Assembly (NCBI GenBank): GCA_017445845.1
Contig: JAFSRY010000099.1
Location: forward strand, 1 to 50,816
Source of the DNA: Prevotella sp.
GTDB taxonomy: Bacteria; Bacteroidota; Bacteroidia; Bacteroidales; Bacteroidaceae
Direction: 5' to 3'
DNA length: 50,816 nt
In this document: in pieces, positions 32,594-41,070 of the stretch
How the letters are laid out: the number at the start of each line of letters is the position of its first letter
Position numbering within the stretch: the first letter of the stretch is position 1
The notes under the pieces: model-generated
Seen by the model: only the letters and a program-made list of their open reading frames with translations
What the model was told of the DNA's origin: nothing
The model's database searches: none
Program-made: the position numbers and the translations under genes

Positions 32594-35500
32594 ATGAAGA
32601 AGTTTTTTTTGTTTTTCATCGCGTTGCTGATGAGTAGTGTAACTTTCGCACAGGACATCGTTGTCATCGAGGATCTCGCGACATACCAGGGTTCTGAGCC
32701 TTTCGTCTACAACAAGAAAGACGGAAAAGTCTATGCTTTCAACAGCTTGAACGAGTATGAACAGTGGGGCCTTTACACAAAGGTCGACAACCTGAAGGTG
32801 GCCAGCGGCAGTGACCTTGCCATTGACTACATTGCAGCTGTCTCCGGTATGGAAGAACTTCCTTACATCAATACCGGTTACACCCACACTCCCGAGACCC
32901 GTGTCGTCGTTGAGTGCGTGCTCCTTGACAGCCCTGATGATGGTGCTTACAACTGGCAGGCCATCTTCGGTGCCCGTAGTTGCTTTGGCATCAGCCATGC
33001 CTTCATGTTCTTCAACCGTGCAGGTTCTGCCGATCCTAAGGATGCCGGTGGCTACTGCGTAGGTGGAAAGGAACAGTGGGGTTCTACGGCTCTGCCTCAC
33101 AACGAGGACATCGTCATCGAGTGCCAGGGCCATGAGTCCAATGTCTACTATGCTGATGGCTTCCCAGGCTCACCCATCATCAACATCTCCAATGACAGTG
33201 AACCCACCGAAGGTACTTGCCCGATGATGATCTTCACCAACAACAACGTTGGTTCACGTACCGGTTCTGATACTCACTATGGCAGCTACAGCGCCCTGAT
33301 GCAGCTGAAGAGCTTCAAGGTATATGAGGGTACTTCCGAAGAGCCCGTCATGGATCTCCGTCCTTATGTATTCATCACTGGCGATGCCGGTCTGAAGGAC
33401 GAAATCACCGGCAAGCGTTTCCATGCTGAGGAAGGTGCTTTCGAAATTCCGGAAGATGTCGACCTGAATATCTCTGGCGGTATTTCCGTATATCCCGGTA
33501 AGCGCATCTGCTACACTGTTGACAACCACGAGTATAAGTGGGACGGCACGAAGTGGGTTGACCTTGGTGAGATGACAACCATTCCTATGGAGTGCGATGT
33601 TGACTATCAGAACATGATTGACAACTGGACGGCTCCTGCCGACAAGTATGCTTGCTTCGGTATCGCCCGTGGCAACAACGCCGAGGGTATGGCTACCGCT
33701 ACCTATGATCCCGACACCAAGACCAACGACTTCCCCGCTTACAGAGGAACTGGTATGCACGAGCCTATCGGTATCCAGCTGCCTTTCGAAGAGGGTAAGA
33801 CCTATCGTTACAGTTTCGACTGGGGTGGCGCTACCGTTGACGAGTACTACAGCGAAGCCCTTGACGACTACATCCGCGACTGGCACTGCTCTTGGAATGC
33901 TACGACCATGCGTGCAGGCGTCCTTGACAAGGCCGACCTCAATAGCAACGGATTCGCCGAGCCCTGCTCCGCTCTCGGCGGCGGCAACGGTGTGCTTGCA
34001 TTCTACAAGCTCCCCACACAGGCTACGCTTAACGATGATGGTGACGTTGTTGCCAGCCATCATGTACAGATGGAATTCATTGCCGACCAGAATGGTGCTT
34101 ACCTGCTCTTCCCGTTCGGCTATGTATCCGACGATGTTGACTTCCACTTCATTATTGCTAACCTGCAGGTAGGCGAAGTCGTTTATCCCGACCTCTATAA
34201 TGAACTCAACGTCACCCGTCCGCAGCTCGAAGTCCTCATCGCCGAGGTCGAGAAGTTCGAAGGCAACACCACCGACCTTCTGCAGCAGCAGCTCACCGAA
34301 GCCCTTGAAGCTGCCAAGAAGTCACTCGAAGGCAACGACGAGGCTGAGCACAAGGCACAGGTAAAGGCTCTGACCGAAGCATACAATGCCGCTAAGGCCG
34401 TCAACATCGGCAACCTCCGCAAGACTGTAGCCGTTGCTAAGGCAGAAGGCATCACGAAGGACATCGCTGAGGCTGAGGCATTCTTCGTAGACGGTACAGA
34501 TGTCAATGTTTCCAACACGCTCCTCAACAACATCCGCATTTCCCGCCGTATCCTCCATCAGGAACGCCAGAAGGACCTCTTCGCAGGAAACGAAGCTATT
34601 GATGGCGACTTCTATATCTTCAACGTCGGTCAGCAGCGCTTCCTCCAGGGTGGCGACGACTGGGGTGCTCACGCAGCCCTCGGCTACCGTGGTGTTGAGC
34701 TGACCTTGTGGAATGCAATGGGTGGCGAAGGCTTCGAAATCGAGACTCACCTCTCTAACGGCGAAGACAGCGACTGGCTCAACTATGGCGGTTACATGGA
34801 TACCAGGGAATTCGATCCTTGGGCATTAGTAGAAGTTCCTGGCAAGCCTGGTGTCTATAACATCGCTCGTGTCAATGTCGACGAAGACTTCGAAGGCGAC
34901 TATCTGCTCCTTGGCTATCGTCCCGGCACATGGAACCGTGTCGATACCGACATGCAGGGCGTTGACGATCCCAACAACCAGTGGAAGCTTGTGACGGCTG
35001 CCGACCGTGAGGCTGCCCTCGATCAGGCTACTGCCGACAACTTCGTCGATGCTACATACATCATCTCCAATCCAGGTTTCGACCAGCGCGATCCGATCGA
35101 TGCTTACTACTATCAGCAAGACCCGGCTACTGGCGTCGGTGTATGGGGACGTGGCGCTAACTATCCTGACTTCGTCCATGAGTGCTGGAATGGTGGCAAC
35201 GCTAACGACTACTTCGAAGTTTCTCAGGACCTCGTCATCCCGAAGGATGGTTGGTATCTGCTCTCTGTCCAGGGTTACTATCGTGACGGAAGCATCGATA
35301 ATCAGCTGAACGTTCTCAATGAAGGTGGTGAAATGGCTAAAGAGGCTTCCCTCATCCTCCAGCAGGGTGCTGAGGTTAAAGAGGTATTGCTGAAGAACAT
35401 CTTCGACGCCGGTGCCGTCAACATGGCTCCTGGCTATGGCTACGCAACAGAACTTGGCGAAGTGCCTAACTCTTGCGCAAATGCCTTCCAGTTCTTCGAA

Positions 35501-35791
35501 GTCGGATGCTACTGGAATTCGCTGGAGCCCATGTGGCTCAACGCTGGCGATCCTTGCTACTTCAGCGTCACGAAGGACACCACAGCTGAAGGCGACTGGA
35601 CCGTTATCGACAACTTCCGTCTGATCTACCTCGGCGATGCGCCTGAGGAGCCTCAGAATGCTGACGGTATTGCTGACGTTGTCACAGAGAAGACTTCTGC
35701 CAAGGCATACAACCTCCAGGGTATGCAGGTGAAGAACAACACCAAGCAGCACGGCATCTACATCATCAACGGTAGGAAAGTCGTTCGCTAA
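32594..35791 (+). CDS. Large secreted protein with LamG-like and helical domains, unknown function
   Basis: This 1065-residue protein has a signal peptide (MKKFFLFFIALLMSSVTFAQ). A concanavalin/LamG-like beta domain follows at about 75-290 (YINTGYTHTPETRVVVECVL). A short repeat-like CYTVDNHEYKWDGTKWVDLG leads to a second beta-sandwich at about 330-530. A FIVAR-like helical segment lies at about 535-620 (LQQQLTEALEAAKKSLEGND), then two further beta domains. The end YNLQGMQVKNN...GIYIINGRKVVR is the Prevotella-type C-terminal sorting motif. No catalytic motif was found. Binding of a glycan or host polymer is inferred from the fold types only. It ends with a strong terminator. Confidence 0.85.
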   Translation: MKKFFLFFIALLMSSVTFAQDIVVIEDLATYQGSEPFVYNKKDGKVYAFNSLNEYEQWGLYTKVDNLKVASGSDLAIDYIAAVSGMEELPYINTGYTHTPETRVVVECVLLDSPDDGAYNWQAIFGARSCFGISHAFMFFNRAGSADPKDAGGYCVGGKEQWGSTALPHNEDIVIECQGHESNVYYADGFPGSPIINISNDSEPTEGTCPMMIFTNNNVGSRTGSDTHYGSYSALMQLKSFKVYEGTSEEPVMDLRPYVFITGDAGLKDEITGKRFHAEEGAFEIPEDVDLNISGGISVYPGKRICYTVDNHEYKWDGTKWVDLGEMTTIPMECDVDYQNMIDNWTAPADKYACFGIARGNNAEGMATATYDPDTKTNDFPAYRGTGMHEPIGIQLPFEEGKTYRYSFDWGGATVDEYYSEALDDYIRDWHCSWNATTMRAGVLDKADLNSNGFAEPCSALGGGNGVLAFYKLPTQATLNDDGDVVASHHVQMEFIADQNGAYLLFPFGYVSDDVDFHFIIANLQVGEVVYPDLYNELNVTRPQLEVLIAEVEKFEGNTTDLLQQQLTEALEAAKKSLEGNDEAEHKAQVKALTEAYNAAKAVNIGNLRKTVAVAKAEGITKDIAEAEAFFVDGTDVNVSNTLLNNIRISRRILHQERQKDLFAGNEAIDGDFYIFNVGQQRFLQGGDDWGAHAALGYRGVELTLWNAMGGEGFEIETHLSNGEDSDWLNYGGYMDTREFDPWALVEVPGKPGVYNIARVNVDEDFEGDYLLLGYRPGTWNRVDTDMQGVDDPNNQWKLVTAADREAALDQATADNFVDATYIISNPGFDQRDPIDAYYYQQDPATGVGVWGRGANYPDFVHECWNGGNANDYFEVSQDLVIPKDGWYLLSVQGYYRDGSIDNQLNVLNEGGEMAKEASLILQQGAEVKEVLLKNIFDAGAVNMAPGYGYATELGEVPNSCANAFQFFEVGCYWNSLEPMWLNAGDPCYFSVTKDTTAEGDWTVIDNFRLIYLGDAPEEPQNADGIADVVTEKTSAKAYNLQGMQVKNNTKQHGIYIINGRKVVR

Positions 35792-35831
35792 TGGATGAAC
35801 CTGTCACCTCTGCACAGAGGTATTCATAGAA

Positions 35832-35861
35832 AAGCTCTCACCTTCGGGTGGGAGCTTTTTT
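35832..35861 (+). terminator. Rho-independent terminator
   Basis: AAGCTCTCACC, TTCG loop, GGTGGGAGCTT with one T-G wobble, then a T run. It lies about 40 bp after the stop of the large secreted protein. Confidence 0.9.
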
Positions 35862-35964
35862 GTTGGAGACCCTTACTCAAGCCCTGCCACCCCTATCCCG
35901 ACAACACCCCACAGAAGCCCCAATCTCTTTCCGAGGGAGGGGAGTAACGATACATCGAATAATA

Positions 35965-36128
35965 TTATGTTTAATTCAACTTTCGGAAGTATGATAACAA
36001 TCTGTATAAGAGCGCCGTCGACCTTTGGTTCAGGGCGTTATTTACTTCCGAAACTTAAGTTATGTTTAAGTATCGTAGGTATGATGACGGCCTGTGGTTC
36101 GGGGCGTTCGTCACATCCGAATCATAAA
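35965..36128. repeat. Diverged direct duplication containing a long dyad
   Basis: TTATGTTTAA begins two related blocks at 35965 and 36060 (95 bp apart). Both continue with a GTATGATnAC segment, then a TTnGGGGCGTT or TTCAGGGCGTT segment, and end in a TCCGAA-like sequence. The first also carries TTTCGGAAGTA (35981-35991) and its exact complement TACTTCCGAAA (36043-36053). It fills most of the gap before the M6 protease promoter. Bases 35862-35964 show nothing clear. Confidence 0.6.
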
Positions 36129-36168
36129 TAAAGTAACCGTTAAAAAAACAGAAAACCCCCACAATTCC

Positions 36169-36200
36169 TTTGCTTATCTGCCGAAAAAACAGTACCTTTG
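36169..36200 (+). promoter_or_regulatory. Promoter of the M6 protease gene
   Basis: TTTG (36169-36172), 20 bp, TACCTTTG (36193-36200). The leader to the ATG is about 60 nt. Confidence 0.88.
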
Positions 36201-36265
36201 CATTTCATTTGCTACTAACAACTCAATCTATTGGCAATATCAAAAATCATAAGTAAAAAAGAGTA

Positions 36266-38392
36266 ATGAAGAAAATCCTAAGTTTAACTGCCTTCCTGAT
36301 GGTGGCAGTCGCAATGTTGGCAGTGCCTGCAAAGCGTGGAGTGGTCAAACTGATAAAGACCGCTGATGGTAAGGAAATCCGGGCACAACTCGTTGGTGAC
36401 GAGCACGCCCACTATTATCTTTCTGCCGACGGCAAGACCTATGTCATGCAGAACGGGCTGGCCGTCGAAGTCGACCAGGCCCAGCTCATCGAGAAGGCTG
36501 CTGCCCACAGGGCAAAGGCCAACAAGGCTCGTGCTGCCCGTCGCAAGGTGGGCGGTGCCGGCAAAGTCTATGAAGGCAAGAAGAAGGGCATCATCATTCT
36601 TGTCGAGTATACCGATGTGAAGTTTGAAAAAGACCACGACAAGACCCTCTTCTCGCGTATCGCCAATGAAGAGAACTTCCAGGAAGGCGACTTCGTAGGT
36701 TCTGTCAGCGACTATTTCAAGGCACAGAGCGGTGGCCGTTTCGAACTCGACTTCGATGTCGTAGGCCCTGTGACGTTGGCCAACAAGATGTCCTATTACG
36801 GTTCAAACAACAGTCAGGGCGACGACAAGCGTCCCGAGGAAATGGTCATCGAGGGTTGTAAGGCTGTCGATGGCGATGTCAACTTTGCCGACTACGACTG
36901 GGACGGCGACGGTATCGTCGACCAGGTGTTCATCCTCTATGCCGGCATGGGCGAGGCCGCCGGTGGCGAAGCTGACACCGTATGGCCCCACGAGTGGCAG
37001 CTCAGTGAAGTTGGAAAGTCTTTCAAACTCGATGACGTCACCATCGACACCTATGCCTGCAGCTCTGAGCTGACGGGCTATGACTACGACTGGTATGGCA
37101 ATGTCACCGAGACCGGCATCGACGGCATCGGCACCATCTGCCACGAGTTCTCCCACTGCCTCGGCTTCCCTGACATGTACGACACCAACTACCGTTATTA
37201 CGGCATGGCATCGTGGGACCTCATGGACTCCGGAGCCTACAATGGCGGCGGCTTCTGCCCTGCAGGCTATACCAGCTATGAGAAGATGGTGGCTGGCTGG
37301 CTCCAACCCATCGAGCTCACCGGCGAGATGGAGGTCTCCGACATCCAGCCCCTCAGCGAAGGCGGTAACGCGTACATTATATATAATAAGGGCCACCAGG
37401 AGGAGTTCTATCTCTTGGAGAACCGTCAGCTGACCGCTTGGGACCGCGGGCTGCCTACACAGGGTATGCTCATCCTTCATGTCGACTACGACGAGGATGT
37501 GTGGTATGAGAACAAAGTCAACAATGCCAACCGCCAGCGGTGCACCGTCATCCCTGCCGACGGCAAACTGAAGATGGAACTCTATGAGGGCAGCTACTAT
37601 GTCGACGAGGAAGACATCCTCGGCGACCCCTATCCCTACAATGGCAACAACAAGCTGACCAACACCTCCAGCCCGAAGGCGTCGGTCTATAATGCCAATA
37701 CCGACGGAAAGAAACTGATGAACGTGTCCATCACCGACATCACGCAGAATGCCAATGGCACCATGTCGTTCAAGTTTGCTGAAGTGACACCCGGCGACAA
37801 CCCCAATCCTCAGCCCGGCGATGCCATCTTCTATGAGTCCTTCGACCAGTGCGAAGGCACCGGTGGCAATGATGGGGTATGGAATGGCAATGTGGCCAAT
37901 TCAACCTTCAATCCCGACAACGAAGGCTGGCAGTCGGAGAAAGCCTATGGTGGCGACCAGTGCGCTAAGTTCGGCAACAGCTCTTTGGCAGGACGTGCCA
38001 CCACACCCGCCTTCACCATCGACGGTGAGGCCACGCTGACCTTCAAGGCAGGAGCATGGGATGCCAAGGGCGACGGTACGACGCTGACACTCAGCACTAC
38101 CAGCGATGCCATCACCATCGATCCTGTTGAAGTTCAAATGCCAAAGGGAGAATGGGGCGAGTTCACCGTTACCCTGACCGGAACGGGTGAGTTGTCACTC
38201 AACTTCCTCGCTTCCAAGCGGTTCTTCCTCGACGAAGTGCTCGTCGTCGGTAAGACCAGTGCCATCACCGAACGTCCGGCAGCCGTTGCCGACGAGGCTA
38301 CCACCGTCTACGACTTGCAGGGCCGCCGTCATACAGCTCGTCTGAGTAAGGGCCTGTATATCGTCAACGGCAAGAAGGTCGTCGTGCGCTGA
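36266..38392 (+). CDS. M6-family secreted metalloprotease
   Basis: This 708-residue protein has a signal peptide (residues 1-20). A propeptide-like region (about 22-105) is basic. The peptidase domain has the zinc site HEFSHCLGFPD beginning at His293 and the downstream YGMASWDLMDSGAYNGGG typical of the immune-inhibitor-A family. A jelly-roll domain (about 515-680, IFYESFDQCEGTGGNDGVW) probably binds substrate. The C-terminus YDLQGRRHTARLSKGLYIVN is followed by GKKVVVR and matches the sorting motif of the preceding gene. It is likely secreted and degrades extracellular protein. It stands alone behind its own promoter. Confidence 0.93.
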   Translation: MKKILSLTAFLMVAVAMLAVPAKRGVVKLIKTADGKEIRAQLVGDEHAHYYLSADGKTYVMQNGLAVEVDQAQLIEKAAAHRAKANKARAARRKVGGAGKVYEGKKKGIIILVEYTDVKFEKDHDKTLFSRIANEENFQEGDFVGSVSDYFKAQSGGRFELDFDVVGPVTLANKMSYYGSNNSQGDDKRPEEMVIEGCKAVDGDVNFADYDWDGDGIVDQVFILYAGMGEAAGGEADTVWPHEWQLSEVGKSFKLDDVTIDTYACSSELTGYDYDWYGNVTETGIDGIGTICHEFSHCLGFPDMYDTNYRYYGMASWDLMDSGAYNGGGFCPAGYTSYEKMVAGWLQPIELTGEMEVSDIQPLSEGGNAYIIYNKGHQEEFYLLENRQLTAWDRGLPTQGMLILHVDYDEDVWYENKVNNANRQRCTVIPADGKLKMELYEGSYYVDEEDILGDPYPYNGNNKLTNTSSPKASVYNANTDGKKLMNVSITDITQNANGTMSFKFAEVTPGDNPNPQPGDAIFYESFDQCEGTGGNDGVWNGNVANSTFNPDNEGWQSEKAYGGDQCAKFGNSSLAGRATTPAFTIDGEATLTFKAGAWDAKGDGTTLTLSTTSDAITIDPVEVQMPKGEWGEFTVTLTGTGELSLNFLASKRFFLDEVLVVGKTSAITERPAAVADEATTVYDLQGRRHTARLSKGLYIVNGKKVVVR

Positions 38393-38401
38393 AAAAGTAT
38401 T

Positions 38402-38468
38402 GAGGGCGTGTCAAAATAGAAATCTGCGCAAAGCGCACTACCTTTATTTTGATACGCCCTCTTTTTTT
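38402..38468. terminator. Strong bidirectional terminator hairpin
   Basis: A 17-bp stem (38402-38418 with 38445-38461, one G-T wobble) encloses a second hairpin TGCGC-AAA-GCGCA. Seven T follow on the plus strand and A-rich sequence on the other side. It lies between the converging M6 protease and efflux operon genes. The long symmetric arms (GAGGGCGTGTCAAAATA) also resemble the ends of a small transposon relic. Confidence 0.8.
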
Positions 38469-39990
38469 ATTCAATCGTCTTTCTGAACCGTCTCAGCAGG
38501 GCAAGGTTCGACGGCATGTGGAACATGGCCCGGCGTATGGGCTGCACGTCGTAGAGAAGCATCAGCAGAAGGATGAACACCCCGATCAGGCATACAATGC
38601 CATACATCTCTTTTGTGGCAGTCATCAGCGTCTGCACGATGTCGGTCTGTATGCCGCGGCTCAAGGCTTCGGTCAGTTTGTAGCGGAAGCCATAGCCATA
38701 GACACCCGAACACATACTTTCACAGACACCGTTGCGGATGAAGCCGCTGACGGTCAGTGCCATGAGGAATGTGGGGAATTCAATGAGGTCTTTCAGATAG
38801 AGCGTCATCGTCGAGAAGAAGATGGCATAGCCGAACGTCCGCAGGAACGTCGGTAGGTAGAGACGTTCAATTGGCAGGCCTTGTGTCACCTGGAAATACA
38901 TGATGACATGGTGGAGCAGCAGGGCGGCAAAGCCCACGCTGAGCAGCCGTGTGTATTTCTGGTTCAGCGGACGGTGCCAGAAGATGGTAAAGGCACAGCC
39001 AGCCACATATCCCACCATCTCCATCAGATAAAGCTCTTTCGTCGTCGTCCATCCGAAGTGCAGCACGCCACCCGTCAGCACGTTCTGCAGCACATGGGGC
39101 GTGGCATTCATCATCTCTGCCACAAAGAACATGCCGAGGATGGGCAGCAGCCGCCAGTGCTTCCAGATGTCAAACGAGATGTAGGGATGTCGGATGCGCC
39201 GGCTGCGCAGGAGGCAGATGGCGATGGTCACGGGCAATGACAACAGGACACCTCGCCACAGCCGTGAGTCCCACCAGTTGTAGTATTCGCCATAGGTGAA
39301 GAGCCAGATGATTTCCAACATCATTGCCGACCAGAGCAGACAGCCGAGGATGTCGAGCGAGATGAGCGGCACATGGGGGAACATGCGGAAGTTGTGTGTC
39401 AGCGAGTAGACCGTCAGGATGACGATGAGCATCAGGACGCACATGAACCAATGCATCGCCTGCCACGAGCCCAGCGTCTGCGTCAGCCAAAGGGCTGTCC
39501 AGTTAGAGGCTGGTGCCGCCATCAGGATGATGATATAGATGCCGGGCAGGAACACGCCGAAGTCTTGTCTCGGTGAAATCCACAGGCGGATGTTCGAGAA
39601 ACACTCGAAGGTACCGCACAGCTTGAAGAAGCCGGCGATGTAGGAAATGGCACAGAGCAAGGGCAGCGACGTGACATACATACATAGGATGTTGCACGCG
39701 ATGATGACGGCGGCAGCATTGATCATCAGCTGTCGGTTGGTAAACCGCATCTTGAAGCGGAAGATGAACGGGAAGGGCATGTTGACACCGACCACCCCGA
39801 ACATGGCGATGAGTTGCAGGTCCTCACGCATCATACTCGTAGAGCCCATCATGTGGCCGTTCAGCGAGAAGTAGACACCGCCCGACAGCTGAAACAGAAA
39901 GGCACAGAGCAGGAAAATCCAGGGCCTTATCCGTTCAGGTACCCATGTATTGAACATGGGCATGGAGAAACTCTGATGATCCCGGGCCAT
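38467..39990 (-). CDS. MFS efflux permease, EmrB/DHA2-like
   Basis: This 507-residue protein has about 14 hydrophobic helices and belongs to the drug:H+ antiporter 2 type. Visible segments include WIFLLCAFLFQLSGGVYFSL and LLCAISYIAGFFKLCGTF. The polar loop HNFRMFPHVPL falls near mid-protein. Its start overlaps the stop of the adaptor gene by one base (TAATG), and the channel gene lies upstream, so it is the inner membrane pump of a tripartite exporter. The conserved acidic motif of classic EmrB is weak, so the substrate is uncertain. Confidence 0.85.
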   Translation of the reverse strand: MARDHQSFSMPMFNTWVPERIRPWIFLLCAFLFQLSGGVYFSLNGHMMGSTSMMREDLQLIAMFGVVGVNMPFPFIFRFKMRFTNRQLMINAAAVIIACNILCMYVTSLPLLCAISYIAGFFKLCGTFECFSNIRLWISPRQDFGVFLPGIYIIILMAAPASNWTALWLTQTLGSWQAMHWFMCVLMLIVILTVYSLTHNFRMFPHVPLISLDILGCLLWSAMMLEIIWLFTYGEYYNWWDSRLWRGVLLSLPVTIAICLLRSRRIRHPYISFDIWKHWRLLPILGMFFVAEMMNATPHVLQNVLTGGVLHFGWTTTKELYLMEMVGYVAGCAFTIFWHRPLNQKYTRLLSVGFAALLLHHVIMYFQVTQGLPIERLYLPTFLRTFGYAIFFSTMTLYLKDLIEFPTFLMALTVSGFIRNGVCESMCSGVYGYGFRYKLTEALSRGIQTDIVQTLMTATKEMYGIVCLIGVFILLLMLLYDVQPIRRAMFHMPSNLALLRRFRKTIE

Positions 39991-41024
39991 TAGTATTTCA
40001 CCTCTACTTCAACATTCAGTCCTGCCAGCAACCGTCTCACTTCGTCAGCCTGGTTGCCGTCGGTCAGACGGATACGCACCGGAACCCGTTGTTCCACCTT
40101 GACAAAGTTGCCCGTGGCATTGTCGACGGGAACCTGTGCGAAAGCACCGCCCGTACCGCCGGCAATGGCTTCCACCTCACCCTTGTAGGTGATGCCGGGC
40201 AGGGCATCGGCCGTGAAGGTCACGCTGTTGCCTTGCCGGATGTGTTTCAGCTGCGACTCGCGATAGTTCGCCACTACCCACACTTCACCGTTGTCGACGA
40301 TGCGCGTGAGCTGTTGGCCAGGCTGCACGAGTTGTCCTTCGTGGATGTCTTTGCGGCCGATGATGCCGTCGCACGTCGCCACGATGACAGTATAGGAGAG
40401 GTTCAGCCGAGCCAGGTTCACCTGTGCCTCGGCCACACTCGTTCCGGCATGGCTCTGAGAGAGGCGGCCTGCCTGTTCGCCCAACACCAGTGACGTCGAC
40501 TGCTTGCCTGCCAACGCCTGGTCGTAACGGGCCTTGGCGGCTTCGTAGCGGGTGCGCACATCGTCGAACTGCTGGCGTGTGACGGCATTCTTTTTCAACA
40601 GCGCGTCATAGCGTTCGTAGTCAGCACGGGCGTTTTCCATGTTGACGCGCGCCTCCTCGATGCCTGCCGATGCCGCCTTTACGTTGCTCTGCGTCGTGGT
40701 CATGCCGGCGGCAACGGCCTGCGTGCCCGACTTCTGTCCGTTCAGGGCTGCCTCCGCCTGAGCCAGCTGCAGCTGATATTCGCTGTCGTCGATGATGACG
40801 AGCGTGTCACCCCGATGCACCTCCTGGTATTCATCGAAGCGTATCTCCTTGATGAAGCCTTGCACGCGGGTGTTGACAGGGGTGATATGTCGCCATACCT
40901 GCGCATTGTCGGTATATTCCACATGGCCCCAGTGAATGAAGCGTGAGCAGCAATAGCCAATGGCCAGAAGCAGTAGGGCAATCACTACTGCATTGTATAA
41001 TCGTTTGATGGTTTTCTTGTTCAT
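39990..41024 (-). CDS. HlyD/EmrA-type membrane fusion protein
   Basis: This 344-residue periplasmic adaptor has one N-terminal membrane helix (about 12-30). The biotinyl-lipoyl halves are TDNAQVWRHITPVNTRVQGF and NLARLNLSYTVIVATCDGII. The alpha-helical hairpin lies at about 85-200 and the beta-barrel at about 220-335 (YKGEVEAIAGGTGGAFAQVP). It bridges the MFS pump and the TolC channel encoded on either side. Confidence 0.93.
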   Translation of the reverse strand: MNKKTIKRLYNAVVIALLLLAIGYCCSRFIHWGHVEYTDNAQVWRHITPVNTRVQGFIKEIRFDEYQEVHRGDTLVIIDDSEYQLQLAQAEAALNGQKSGTQAVAAGMTTTQSNVKAASAGIEEARVNMENARADYERYDALLKKNAVTRQQFDDVRTRYEAAKARYDQALAGKQSTSLVLGEQAGRLSQSHAGTSVAEAQVNLARLNLSYTVIVATCDGIIGRKDIHEGQLVQPGQQLTRIVDNGEVWVVANYRESQLKHIRQGNSVTFTADALPGITYKGEVEAIAGGTGGAFAQVPVDNATGNFVKVEQRVPVRIRLTDGNQADEVRRLLAGLNVEVEVKY

Positions 41025-41070
41025 GTTTTATTCCTTTTTACTAAGATTTCCTGCGCTTTACGATGATTAC

